Notes: generated by a model not told the origin, from the sequence alone. Positions 36,879 through 43,847 are shown, counted from the stretch's first letter. The stretch: 46,271 bases of DNA from an uncultured Paraglaciecola sp. (GCF_913020055.1 NZ_CAJWCF010000025.1:1-46271), one strand, 5' to 3'. Numbers and translations: made by a program.

Positions 36879-37850
36879 CTAACTGCATAATCGAGATAAA
36901 GGGCTGACTACCGAATTACCGCCACGTTGTAAAATGTGGGTATATATTTGAGTGGTACGTAAATCGGCATGGCCTAATTGATCTTGCACTGTACGAATGT
37001 CGGCGCCTGATTGCAGTAAGTGGGTGGCGAATGAGTGGCGTAGGGTGTGTGGGGTGACGTGTTTTTGGATCTTTGCTTTAAATGCAGCGCTACGAACACT
37101 TTTTTGTACCGTTGTTTCATCACTATGGTGTCTGCGCAGGAGTTTACTCTCGGGATCAATTGACAGTTTTATACTTGGGAACAAGTATTGCCAAGGTAAC
37201 GTTTTAATTGCGCTTTGATACTTAATTCTAAGCCGATTGGGTAAATAAACCCCTGCATATTCAGGATGAGCGAGATCGGATTGTAAGTATTGTTCTACTA
37301 ATACAATTTGGCTACGTATCGCCTGATGTAACTCAGGTGCCAAAGTCACCACTCTGTGCCGCCCTCCTTTTCCGTACCAAATCTTTAAACAGGAATAATC
37401 AAAATCAACGTCTTTTACTCTTAACCGAACCGCTTCCATTAATCTTAGGCCACTGCCATAAAGCAGCGATATCAGCAGTCTATGTTTAGCATTAACAAAT
37501 TCAAAAAGGCTTTTCACTTCTTCAAACGTTAATACTACGGGCAGCTTTGCTTGTCGGTTACTTTTCATGAAATTCAATTTAATTCTCAGTGGTTTTTTAA
37601 TTATTTCCTTGTATAGAAAAACCAACGCATTGAGCGCACTAGCTTGGGTACTTGGTGCCGAATCTAATTTAAATACCATATAATTCAAAAATTGCTCGAC
37701 TTCGTTATCTCCCATTTGTGCAGGATGTCGTTTTTGATGAAAACAGATAAAGCGATAAATCCAATGAATATAACTTTCAATTGTTTTCTTCGCATAGTGC
37801 CGTTGATACATCGATTCAGATACATGAGTTAAAAAAGGAGACTTTTTCAT
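36879..37850 (-). CDS. intI: Integron integrase IntI
   Basis: This 323-residue tyrosine recombinase catalyses cassette integration and excision at attI and attC. Catalytic residues are all present: R136 (GSGLRLMEA), K161 (GKGGRHR), H268 and R271 (HTLRHSFATHLL), H294 (QLGH) and the nucleophile Y303 (QIYTH). The integron-specific patch between the second and third boxes is present (about 235-262, LLRRHHSDETTVQKSVRSAA), which separates IntI from XerCD. It is transcribed away from the cassette array as in all integrons. A LexA box and promoter stand directly upstream, indicating SOS control. Confidence 0.97.
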   Translation of the reverse strand: MKKSPFLTHVSESMYQRHYAKKTIESYIHWIYRFICFHQKRHPAQMGDNEVEQFLNYMVFKLDSAPSTQASALNALVFLYKEIIKKPLRIKLNFMKSNRQAKLPVVLTFEEVKSLFEFVNAKHRLLISLLYGSGLRLMEAVRLRVKDVDFDYSCLKIWYGKGGRHRVVTLAPELHQAIRSQIVLVEQYLQSDLAHPEYAGVYLPNRLRIKYQSAIKTLPWQYLFPSIKLSIDPESKLLRRHHSDETTVQKSVRSAAFKAKIQKHVTPHTLRHSFATHLLQSGADIRTVQDQLGHADLRTTQIYTHILQRGGNSVVSPLSRLCS

Positions 37851-37869
37851 ATTTTTGGAACCAAATTAA

Positions 37870-37885
37870 CTGTATTTACATACAG
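37870..37885. promoter_or_regulatory. LexA (SOS) box upstream of intI
   Basis: CTGTATTTACATACAG matches the gammaproteobacterial LexA consensus CTGT-N8-ACAG with both half-sites exact. It lies 20 bases before the intI ATG and just downstream of the -10 element, so bound LexA should block transcription and DNA damage should induce the integrase. Confidence 0.9.
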
Positions 37886-37913
37886 TTATAGTGTCTAACC
37901 CGTATATATGCAA
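37885..37913 (-). promoter_or_regulatory. intI promoter
   Basis: On the minus strand, -35 TTGCAT (37913-37908) and -10 TATAAC (37890-37885) are 17 bases apart, and the LexA box abuts the -10. The spacing and the LexA location agree with the known control of intI genes. Confidence 0.65.
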
Positions 37914-37976
37914 GATCACGGGTAAATGCCGTATATCCGCAGTGAAGTTAATTTAAGATCTGGAAAACTCTATAAG

Positions 37977-38006
37977 TTGTAATAACTTAACGTCTATGTA
38001 TAGAAT
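37977..38006 (+). promoter_or_regulatory. Candidate cassette promoter Pc
   Basis: -35-like TTGTAA (37977-37982) is followed by TATAGA (37999-38004, spacer 16) or TAGAAT (38001-38006, spacer 18). It points into the cassette array about 65-90 bases before the junction. The match is reasonable but the spacing is not ideal for either hexamer. Confidence 0.45.
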
Positions 38007-38025
38007 AGGGGCAAATTTATATACG

Positions 38026-38057
38026 GCAAAAGCCCGTGTTTAAACACGGGCTTTTGC
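38026..38057. terminator. 32-base perfect palindrome, terminator-like, inside attI
   Basis: Sixteen-base arms beginning GCAAAAGCCCGTG and centred on GTTTAAAC form a perfect inverted repeat with AAAA/TTTT flanks within the arms. It lies between the candidate Pc and the first cassette junction, 15 bases before the core GTTAGAT. As RNA it is a strong hairpin ending in four U. It lacks GTTRRRY/RYYYAAC cores, so it is not an attC. Confidence 0.75.
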
Positions 38058-38092
38058 GTGTTATTAATATTGTTAGATTTCTTGGTGGTTCA

Positions 38093-38518
38093 GTGATAAT
38101 TGAGTTTTCTGTGAGTTACACCCTCGAAGAGTACTGCTCTATTGTTGGAGACTACTGCATACACGTACTTCAAGAAAAAGATAGAGAAAAACATTTGGAG
38201 AAAGCTGTGAATGCTAGATATCTAGTTAGGCCGTTGCGTTTCTTAATCCGAACGGTTGCATCCATATTTTTTTACTTTAAAAAACGTGAGATGCCGGTGT
38301 GTGAGTTCATGATAACCGAATCAGATATATCCCGAAAAACCAAACAAGGCACACTTACGGTTTCTTGGAGTGAATTGACAGAGATATATCAATCATCCGA
38401 GGGGTTGATACTGATTGACGATGATGGAGGATTGCCAATACCTTTTCGATGTATATCATCGACAGAAAAAGATTGGATAGTAGAAATATACGAGCGTGCG
38501 AGATCTATAGAAATCTAA
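38093..38518 (+). CDS. Cassette 1: YcxB-like (bacterial PH-type) protein
   Basis: Protein of about 141 residues. The central part has a basic region and hydrophobic LIRTVASIFFYFKKRE (about 50-65). The C-terminal half (FMITESDISRKTKQGTLTVSWSELTEIYQSSEGLILIDDDGG) matches the YcxB-like C-terminal domain. The longest frame begins inside the attI palindrome at 38036. Since the cassette begins at 38073, the GTG at 38093 is the first plausible start, preceded by GGTGG. The stop TAA is part of the R'' box. The function is unknown and membrane association is likely. Confidence 0.65.
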   Translation: MIIEFSVSYTLEEYCSIVGDYCIHVLQEKDREKHLEKAVNARYLVRPLRFLIRTVASIFFYFKKREMPVCEFMITESDISRKTKQGTLTVSWSELTEIYQSSEGLILIDDDGGLPIPFRCISSTEKDWIVEIYERARSIEI

Positions 38519-38581
38519 CAAACCAATTAATCCGACCTCAACTCGCTGCGCTCTTTTCGTCGGCTTATTGGGGTGTTATAC
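38513..38581 (+). repeat. attC of cassette 1
   Basis: R'' ATCTAAC (38513-38519) to R' GTTATAC (38575-38581), 69 bp. The arms CCAATTAATCCGAC and GTCGGCTTATTGG form the imperfect stem expected of an attC, with a GCTGCGCTC loop between. R'' is the exact complement of the attI core. Confidence 0.85.
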
Positions 38582-38587
38582 CCCTAT

Positions 38588-38971
38588 ATGAAAATTCGAA
38601 GATGCATTTATATCAAAGTATACAAAGGGTACTTCGTTACTCGCCTTCAGGGTTGCACTGAAGAAAAGAAATACTTGTGTAGTGGCCTCAATCACCCAAG
38701 AACACTTGCTGGCGATTGGCGAGAATTGGAAAAGGTAATATCAGAAATAATAAAGTACTACGGGCCAGTTTATAATCGACTAATTAAGCCAATCGTTCTT
38801 TTCCACTTTGTTACAAAACAAGAAGGTGGATACACTTCGTCAGAGCTACGGACATTTCAAGAAATTGGGCGTTCGTCGGGTGCTAACTTTTGTTTGATGT
38901 GTGAAGACAAATACGGCCCATTAAATAATGAGCAACTTAGTTCTATTTTTAAGCATGCTGATGGGGTATAA
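38588..38971 (+). CDS. Cassette 2: hypothetical protein, 127 residues
   Basis: Soluble and basic at its N-terminus (MKIRRCIYIKVYKGYFVTRL), with a central helical part (WRELEKVISEIIKYYGPVYNRL) and FCLMCEDKYGPLNNEQL near the end. No family is recognised. The start ATG at 38588 lies only 12 bases from the cassette boundary, so the usable RBS (GGGGTG, 38570-38575) is in the preceding attC. The stop overlaps the R'' box. Confidence 0.65.
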   Translation: MKIRRCIYIKVYKGYFVTRLQGCTEEKKYLCSGLNHPRTLAGDWRELEKVISEIIKYYGPVYNRLIKPIVLFHFVTKQEGGYTSSELRTFQEIGRSSGANFCLMCEDKYGPLNNEQLSSIFKHADGV

Positions 38972-39043
38972 CAAAAACATAATGGTGGGAATTTTACTCG
39001 CTGAAAAAGCGCTCCCAAAATCCCCATATGTTAAGCGTTAGGC
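38966..39043 (+). repeat. attC of cassette 2 (type A)
   Basis: R'' GTATAAC (38966-38972), exact complement of the cassette's leading GTTATAC, to R' GTTAGGC (39037-39043), 78 bp. The interior (ATGGTGGGAATTTTACTCGC ... CCCCATATGTTAAGC) is almost identical to the attCs at 39965 and 42675. Confidence 0.9.
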
Positions 39044-39057
39044 ATAAAGGAAAAGTT

Positions 39058-39546
39058 TTGAGCAGCATTAAATGGAGTTATTTTTTAACCGTCTTTCAAG
39101 TGACTCTCGGGATAGTATATTTTTCTGCGGGACTAAGTAAATTATTCCCCAGCTTCCCTAATATCATTGGTCCTGTTTGGCTAATAGATGAATTATCAAA
39201 ATATAGTTTAGGCTTGTTCGGTTATTTTATTGCAATAATGCAAACACTAGTAGGTGGTTTGTTACTCATAAGTCGTTTTCGTTTAATTGCAAGCCTAATG
39301 CTACTCCCAATGCATATGTGTGTCTTAATAATCCCATTTTCACTTGGTTGGCAAGGCACTCAGTATATAAATGTTTTTTTCCTTTTCATGTTGCTATCAC
39401 TATTGTTTAGCGATCGTAAAAAGATATATTCCTTAATAAACTCTAAGCCAGTGTCACTAAGTTTAGCTTCGAATAAATTGTATATAAGTACATTTGTTCT
39501 GACTTGGTTTTTTGCAATTTTTTTAAAGTATGGATTTGGGCACTAA
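39058..39546 (+). CDS. Cassette 3: DoxX-like/MauE-like membrane protein
   Basis: The 162-residue protein has four or five TM segments: FLTVFQVTLGIVYFSAGLSKL, SLGLFGYFIAIMQTLVGGLLLIS, ASLMLLPMHMCVLIIPFSL, QYINVFFLFMLLSLLF and a final LYISTFVLTWFFAIFL. The FSAGLSKLFP motif and the Met/His-containing third helix are like DoxX/quinol-oxidase-related proteins. The frame extends upstream into attC2, but the TTG at 39058 has AAGGA seven bases before it. The substrate is unknown. Confidence 0.7.
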   Translation: MSSIKWSYFLTVFQVTLGIVYFSAGLSKLFPSFPNIIGPVWLIDELSKYSLGLFGYFIAIMQTLVGGLLLISRFRLIASLMLLPMHMCVLIIPFSLGWQGTQYINVFFLFMLLSLLFSDRKKIYSLINSKPVSLSLASNKLYISTFVLTWFFAIFLKYGFGH

Positions 39547-39550
39547 TTAT

Positions 39551-39658
39551 GCCTAACAAACGCATCAAACCTGACTCCGCAAGCAGGCCGGTTTTTTGCA
39601 AAACACACGGCGCAAAAAAGCGTCCAACTTGCTCCGCTGTTTATGCGAAGCGTTATAA
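39551..39658 (+). repeat. attC of cassette 3
   Basis: R'' GCCTAAC (39551-39557), the exact complement of the leading GTTAGGC, to R' GTTATAA (39652-39658), 108 bp. The interior CTTGCTCCGC/GACTCCGCAAG repeats form the stem. It is unlike the type A sites. Confidence 0.85.
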
Positions 39659-39679
39659 GCACATGGAAGCCTGCGTTCA

Positions 39680-39961
39680 ATGAATAAATATAAGTTGAGG
39701 TTGATTGGTATTTTGGTGATTCAGTTGATCATTACACTAATACACAATACCTCCTCAAATAATTTTGACGCTTCAAACTTCTACCATCTTGAGAATTGGA
39801 CATATTGGCTTGGAATGGGCTGGGGTATTTTTGCTATTGTCTATGCTATAAAGTTGGCCTGCCCTCACTGTGGCGCAAAGCAAGTATTACGTGGCCTAAG
39901 TGTATTCTCGTTGCGTTGGCCGCAAGATCAATGTCATAAATGTGGTGCCAAAATTGAATAG
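39680..39961 (+). CDS. Cassette 4: small membrane protein with zinc ribbon
   Basis: The 93-residue protein has two TM helices (about 7-23 and 41-58) followed by a zinc-ribbon-like C-terminus with CPHCG (61-65) and CHKCG (85-89). The architecture resembles small membrane-anchored zinc-ribbon proteins of unknown role. A six-codon open frame (ATG at 39662) ends in a TGA that overlaps this start, which could couple translation. Confidence 0.65.
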   Translation: MNKYKLRLIGILVIQLIITLIHNTSSNNFDASNFYHLENWTYWLGMGWGIFAIVYAIKLACPHCGAKQVLRGLSVFSLRWPQDQCHKCGAKIE

Positions 39962-39964
39962 TGC

Positions 39965-40042
39965 TTATAACAAAAACATCATGGTGGGAATTTTACTCGC
40001 TGGTAAAGCGCTCCTAAAATCCCCATATGTTAAGCGTTATGT
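39965..40042 (+). repeat. attC of cassette 4 (type A)
   Basis: R'' TTATAAC (39965-39971), exact complement of the leading GTTATAA, with the two flanking bases also paired (GC/GC), to R' GTTATGT (40036-40042). It is 78 bp and nearly identical to attC2. Confidence 0.9.
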
Positions 40043-40071
40043 CGCCAATCATTTTAGCTAGGGAGAAACGA

Positions 40072-40506
40072 TTGAAGTTTCTATCGATTATAGTTTTAGC
40101 GTTTATTTCACTTATAACCGAAGCTAGGGAAATGGAAGTTGAATGGCCTAATTTGGCTGCTCTTAACCCTTCACAAATTGAAGCTGATGCGAGAGAGTTC
40201 CTACTGGATAAAAAGCCAGAACTGGCGAATATGGGAGTTAAACTTGTCCAAATAGACATCAACTATTTCAGAAAAACGCCTGAACTAACGGCAACATTCG
40301 TCCATAAAAATTCGATGAAGCACATAAGTCAAAACACGACTTTAGGGTCGCCTAATCCATGGGGAATAAATCACTATATGGAGTTTGTGATTGTTTCATT
40401 CCCTCTAAATGATGGGCTAGTGGAGATTAGTTATAATGAAAGCTTACTCACAAATGACGAACAAGAATCAAAAGAGTTGTTTGAAAAGTATTATGATGAC
40501 TACTGA
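40072..40506 (+). CDS. Cassette 5: small exported protein, unknown
   Basis: The 144-residue protein has a signal peptide (MKFLSIIVLAFISLITEA) and a soluble remainder containing WPNLAALNPSQIEADAREFL. No family is recognised. Of the candidate starts (ATG 40027 inside attC4, ATG 40039 on the core, TTG 40072), the TTG has GGGAG six bases upstream and begins the signal peptide, so it was chosen. Confidence 0.65.
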   Translation: MKFLSIIVLAFISLITEAREMEVEWPNLAALNPSQIEADAREFLLDKKPELANMGVKLVQIDINYFRKTPELTATFVHKNSMKHISQNTTLGSPNPWGINHYMEFVIVSFPLNDGLVEISYNESLLTNDEQESKELFEKYYDDY

Positions 40507-40518
40507 TGTGCATTCAGG

Positions 40519-40593
40519 ACATAACAAGCCAAGTCAGCGGGAATTTCACTCGTTGAAAAACACTCACAAAATCCCCTGCTTGGGGCGTTATAC
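40519..40593 (+). repeat. attC of cassette 5
   Basis: R'' ACATAAC (40519-40525) with flanking G complements the leading GTTATGTC. It runs to R' GTTATAC (40587-40593), 75 bp. The arms AAGTCAGCGGGAATTT and AAAATCCCCTGCTT form the stem. Confidence 0.85.
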
Positions 40594-40612
40594 GTCTATG
40601 GAGTTCACGTAA

Positions 40613-41059
40613 ATGTCATCGATTTCAGATGGAGTTTTATTCGAAACATTCAGAGCGGTTGGGTCTGCATTTTTACGTGAGGCGCATGTAGATCTAACCT
40701 TTGACGCTAAGTTTAATGAAAATCGTGAATATTGGAATGGTTTAACTCAAGGATTAACGCTTTCAACTTTTTGCCATTTGGTTGAAACGGAATATGGAAA
40801 TAAAGATAATTTCAGAAGCCAATTAAAAATAGCTATCCACAAAGAAATTTTAGATATTCTTTTCTATATTAGAAACTCTTTTATCCATTGTAATTGGGAT
40901 ATCTCAAAACTTAACTTTAAAAATCAAGAAGAAAAGATACGGAATTTTGTTATTAATAATCCTTACCTAGATTCAAGCTTCGATTTACAGGTCGAAGACA
41001 ACATAGTTAAATGTAATAATTACGAACCTATATGTCGCATGTTGCTAAATGACGTATAA
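40613..41059 (+). CDS. Cassette 6: hypothetical protein, 148 residues
   Basis: Soluble and helical. The only recognisable stretch is IRNSFIHCNWDISKLNFKNQEEKIRNFV (about 86-113), which has a weak resemblance to the RNxxxH pattern of HEPN-like domains: IRNSFIH. The pattern is suggestive but not conclusive, and no antitoxin partner is in the cassette. GGAG precedes the ATG by nine bases. The stop lies within the R'' box. Confidence 0.6.
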   Translation: MSSISDGVLFETFRAVGSAFLREAHVDLTFDAKFNENREYWNGLTQGLTLSTFCHLVETEYGNKDNFRSQLKIAIHKEILDILFYIRNSFIHCNWDISKLNFKNQEEKIRNFVINNPYLDSSFDLQVEDNIVKCNNYEPICRMLLNDV

Positions 41060-41155
41060 CAAGAAAAATCAACAAGGACAGATACTGCTTGGCTTTTGTC
41101 ACTTCGTTCCAAAATTATAGCCAAGCAATATTTGCCCGTTATTTTGGCGTTAGGT
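41054..41155 (+). repeat. attC of cassette 6
   Basis: R'' GTATAAC (41054-41060), complement of the leading GTTATAC, to R' GTTAGGT (41149-41155), 102 bp. The arms CTTGGCTTTTG and ATAGCCAAG give the stem. Confidence 0.8.
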
Positions 41156-41190
41156 GTTCAGGGAATTTTGTTAAATATATTAGCTCTATA

Positions 41191-41526
41191 ATGCTTTCGT
41201 TCGCCTTGTTTATGACATTTGTAGCAAATTATCAATTTGAGCAAGACACTTCAGGACAGCTATTAACAAAGACTTTAAGTATATTTATGAGGCTCTTCTC
41301 TAAGCCACCAGAAGGTCCTTCGATGATGGCGACGCCTTTTTATCAAGATAATCAGTTTGCAACTTTTGTAGTCATATTTATTTCAACAGCGTTTTTGTTG
41401 TTTGTGTGCGCTAAAGAGTCACAAACAATCTGGCGTTCTGGTAAAAATAAAAAATCTGCATATTTGTTAACATTATCAGCGGCAATTTTGTTTTTTAACG
41501 TTAGGCTAGCAATATGGAACACCTAA
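41191..41526 (+). CDS. Cassette 7: small membrane protein
   Basis: The 111-residue protein has an N-terminal hydrophobic segment (LSFALFMTFVANYQ) and two further TM segments (TFVVIFISTAFLLFVC and SAYLLTLSAAILFFNV). The frame runs back through attC6, but the cassette begins at 41150, so a start at the ATG 41191 or an ATT at 41179 is implied; neither has a good RBS. The family is unknown. Confidence 0.5.
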   Translation: MLSFALFMTFVANYQFEQDTSGQLLTKTLSIFMRLFSKPPEGPSMMATPFYQDNQFATFVVIFISTAFLLFVCAKESQTIWRSGKNKKSAYLLTLSAAILFFNVRLAIWNT

Positions 41527-41611
41527 CAAATTTATTAAATATCGTTACGGCCAAAAAACGGCCTCCACTGGACGCGCAAAAAACGCGCGCCGTTTATAAA
41601 AAGCGTTAGGC
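41521..41611 (+). repeat. attC of cassette 7
   Basis: R'' ACCTAAC (41521-41527), with a flanking C, complements the leading GTTAGGTG. It extends to R' GTTAGGC (41605-41611), 91 bp. GCGCGCC and GGACGCGC arms form the stem. Confidence 0.85.
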
Positions 41612-41630
41612 TTCTTGGAGAATTGGAAGG

Positions 41631-42185
41631 TTGGAACCAGATTATTCAAACTACTCTATCGAAGAACTAGAAGAGGCTTTGGCCTCAATTGATAAAAATG
41701 CATACCCAGACCGGACAAAAATACTTGAGAAGGAGTTATCAATACGACAAGGTTGGTCGGGCCAGCGACAAACAGAGGTATCATTACCATACTATTGGAC
41801 TTCGACGGGTAGAAACCTTTTTTTTGTTATCTTTTTTAGCGGCCTCGCATTTCTTTCTTATTCAAGTTTTTCGGACAAAAGCCTTGAAGGTGTAATAACT
41901 TTTATTATTAGCACTGCTTGCTTAATTTTTTATGGGACTGCCCTTTACCAAAAAAGTGGTTGGGTTCACGTGGACGATAATGGGATTTCCTATCAAAATA
42001 TTTGGGGTAATAAACAGGTTCCATGGAGTGACATCTCTGGCTGTTATATTAGATATATACGATTTACTAAAATCGTATATATCGTGGGCAAAAACGGTGG
42101 CGAAAAAATGTTACCCATCGTTGGCTGGAAAGCACAAGAGATAAATAACATTGTAAACACCGAAATTCAGCGTAGAGAAGCCTAA
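41631..42185 (+). CDS. Cassette 8: two-TM membrane protein with a PH-like C-terminal domain
   Basis: The 184-residue protein has an acidic N-terminus (YSIEELEEALASIDKNAY), two TM segments (NLFFVIFFSGLAFLSY and VITFIISTACLIFYGTALY) and a C-terminal part (WVHVDDNGISYQNIWGNKQVPWSDISGCYIR) like bacterial PH domains. The start is a TTG at 41631 with GGAG ten bases upstream and GAAGG immediately adjacent. The role is unknown. Confidence 0.6.
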   Translation: MEPDYSNYSIEELEEALASIDKNAYPDRTKILEKELSIRQGWSGQRQTEVSLPYYWTSTGRNLFFVIFFSGLAFLSYSSFSDKSLEGVITFIISTACLIFYGTALYQKSGWVHVDDNGISYQNIWGNKQVPWSDISGCYIRYIRFTKIVYIVGKNGGEKMLPIVGWKAQEINNIVNTEIQRREA

Positions 42186-42295
42186 CAAGTGCCGCAATTC
42201 GCTCGTAAACTCGCTCGGACAATTAACAATGGGCTATTGTCGCTGCGCTCAATATTTTAGCCCATTATTAATTGCCGCTTAGGCAGGCGTTAACT
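42180..42295 (+). repeat. attC of cassette 8
   Basis: R'' GCCTAAC (42180-42186), complement of the leading GTTAGGC; with the flanking GAA the pairing extends to ten bases (GAAGCCTAAC). It runs to R' GTTAACT (42289-42295), 116 bp, the longest in the array. Confidence 0.85.
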
Positions 42296-42308
42296 GCCAA
42301 CGAGAGTC

Positions 42309-42680
42309 ATGGAAGAATTTAAGCATAATCACATTCCGAAGAAGACGCGCATTTTCAATATGATATGGGCCTGCACCCTCATATTTTTGGCTATATATGG
42401 TTGGTTGTCTGGCAGCTTTTATTTTCCGGGTCGGGTTGGTAGTAATGGTGTTACGTTCACCAATTTAGGTTTGATTTTATTCATTTGCGCTTTAATCACC
42501 GCAGCCATAAATGCTCTTTTGGTAGTTGTAGACCACTACGATAAGCGTAACAATGAAACACAATACAAAACCTTTTCTCGGTATCTTAATATCTTTGGTG
42601 TCATTGTCATTATCAGCGCTTTTGGTTATCAATATGTTTATAGTCAAAAGCCAGTGGTAGTAATTAGCAATGGCAGTTAA
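42309..42680 (+). CDS. Cassette 9: three-TM membrane protein
   Basis: The 123-residue protein has TM segments at about 16-36, 47-70 and 90-108 and a basic N-terminus (KHNHIPKKTR). There are no functional motifs. The ATG follows GAGAG. It is a cassette-encoded small polytopic protein of unknown role. Confidence 0.6.
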   Translation: MEEFKHNHIPKKTRIFNMIWACTLIFLAIYGWLSGSFYFPGRVGSNGVTFTNLGLILFICALITAAINALLVVVDHYDKRNNETQYKTFSRYLNIFGVIVIISAFGYQYVYSQKPVVVISNGS

Positions 42681-42752
42681 CAAAAACATCATGGTGGGAA
42701 TTTTACTCGCTGAAAAAGCGCTCCTAAAATCCCCATATGTTAAGCGTTAGAG
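42675..42752 (+). repeat. attC of cassette 9 (type A)
   Basis: R'' AGTTAAC (42675-42681), with a flanking GGC, complements the leading GTTAACTGCC. It extends to R' GTTAGAG (42746-42752), 78 bp. The body is nearly identical to attC2 and attC4. Confidence 0.9.
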
Positions 42753-42770
42753 GTCAGCGAAGGTAATGGA

Positions 42771-43169
42771 ATGACCAGCGATAATAAAAAAATCATGAGA
42801 TTCGGGTTGTATATTATTACTACGATTTTTTCGCTGATTTATGTTTTTTACGAAGAATCTGAAACCGAAAAAAACCTCAGTGAAGTCTTTGACAATAAAA
42901 TATTTGGAATTCAAGGAGTAACTACGAAGGTTACTCACTTTTCTAATATGAACACTAATATATCGATCAAATTTGAATCTAATGGCCTCCCTGAGATTGC
43001 ATCAAGCTACAAGCCAGGCATTCTAGCTTTCGTTTGCACTCACCCATTTTTCAAAGAAGAACTGCTAAAAGGCAAATTCATTGACTTTGATATGTCTGCA
43101 TTTGATAGAGCAGACGGTAAGCATGTGAATATGAAAATAGACGGGGGGCGTTGTAAATATGACCTCTAA
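42771..43169 (+). CDS. Cassette 10: membrane-anchored small protein
   Basis: The 132-residue protein has one TM helix (about 11-27, FGLYIITTIFSLIYVFY), then a soluble domain with VTHFSNMNTNISIKFES and the Cys-containing LAFVCTHPFF. The family is not recognised. The topology suggests a periplasmic domain tethered to the inner membrane. Confidence 0.55.
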   Translation: MTSDNKKIMRFGLYIITTIFSLIYVFYEESETEKNLSEVFDNKIFGIQGVTTKVTHFSNMNTNISIKFESNGLPEIASSYKPGILAFVCTHPFFKEELLKGKFIDFDMSAFDRADGKHVNMKIDGGRCKYDL

Positions 43170-43274
43170 CAAAAACATTATTTCGTTCGTAAGCTCACTG
43201 GGACAATTACTCACTGGCTGGCGCTTCGCGCAGTATAGCCAGCAAGTAATTGCCCCATATGTTAAGCGTTAGAG
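43164..43274 (+). repeat. attC of cassette 10
   Basis: R'' CTCTAAC (43164-43170), with a flanking GAC, complements all ten bases of the leading GTTAGAGGTC. It extends to R' GTTAGAG (43268-43274), 111 bp. It ends like type A (CCCCATATGTTAAGC) but has a different left half. Confidence 0.85.
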
Positions 43275-43280
43275 GCACTC

Positions 43281-43790
43281 ATGGTTGAGTATAAATATAA
43301 AACGTTTTGGCCTAGATTTTGGGCGGGATTAATCGATGGATTGATTTTTATGCCAATGGCACTTTTTAGCGATTGGCTGTTTGGGTTGGAACTGAATGGT
43401 GTAGTTAATTTTATTTATTATGCCCTTGTTCATACGTTAAGTTATTACTTTTACTCGGTCTACATGCACGGTAAGTTTGGTCAAACTATCGGTAAAATGC
43501 TTCTGAAAATTAAAGTCTCAAAAGTAGGTGGGGAACCGTTTACTTATAAAAGAGCACTATACCGAGATAGTGTAATTATAGGCGCTTCTATTATAATTTT
43601 GTTTATTGAGGCAGGGCCTATCTTAAATGGTATCAATCCATTTTTAGCAGCCGAAGGTAGCCAAGCGTTTCAAGTGCTCATTTGGATACAAATTGCTTGG
43701 TTTATGATGGAGTTCATTACTATGTTAACCAATAACAAAAGAAGAGCTGTTCACGACTTTATTGCAGGGTCAGTGGTTACGCGCCTCTAA
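43281..43790 (+). CDS. Cassette 11: RDD-family membrane protein
   Basis: The 169-residue protein matches the RDD-domain pattern: FWPRFWAGLIDGLIF (8-22) at the start of TM1, FGQTIGKMLLKIKV (about 66-79) and a C-terminal RRAVHDFIAGSVVTR. RDD proteins are small polytopic membrane proteins of poorly known function. The RBS GAGG comes from the cassette's leading core (GTTAGAGG), six bases before the ATG. Confidence 0.8.
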   Translation: MVEYKYKTFWPRFWAGLIDGLIFMPMALFSDWLFGLELNGVVNFIYYALVHTLSYYFYSVYMHGKFGQTIGKMLLKIKVSKVGGEPFTYKRALYRDSVIIGASIIILFIEAGPILNGINPFLAAEGSQAFQVLIWIQIAWFMMEFITMLTNNKRRAVHDFIAGSVVTRL

Positions 43791-43847
43791 CAAACAAATC
43801 ATGACAGGGACGCGAAAAAGCCGCGCCCCATATTTGAAGCGTTATAT
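43785..43847 (+). repeat. attC of cassette 11 (type B)
   Basis: R'' CTCTAAC (43785-43791) plus GC complements the leading GTTAGAGGC. It extends to R' GTTATAT (43841-43847), 63 bp. The interior ACAAATCATGACAGGGACGC is almost identical to attC12. Confidence 0.9.

Larger units (their letters stand above)
37851..38078 (+). other. attI recombination region
   Basis: This is the stretch between the intI start and the first cassette. The crossover core GTTAGAT at 38072-38078 fits GTTRRRY, and cassette 1 ends with its exact complement ATCTAAC (38513-38519), fixing the junction at 38072/38073. The octamer CCGTATAT occurs at 37900-37907 and 37929-37936, and as its complement at 38019-38026. These could be accessory integrase sites, though this is untested. 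Confidence 0.85.

Noticed and set aside
36872..36904. AGCCC/GGGCT inverted repeat as a terminator for the cytochrome operon
   Set aside because: The loop is over 20 bases, no T-run follows and the arms extend into the intI coding end.
38026..38057. The attI palindrome as an attC or REP element
   Set aside because: It lacks RYYYAAC/GTTRRRY cores, it is a single copy, and it is better read as a hairpin or terminator.
41499..41505. GTTAGGC inside the cassette 7 coding region, like an R' core
   Set aside because: It has no matching R'' nearby and no stem; the real R'' at 41521 pairs with the cassette start, so this is chance.
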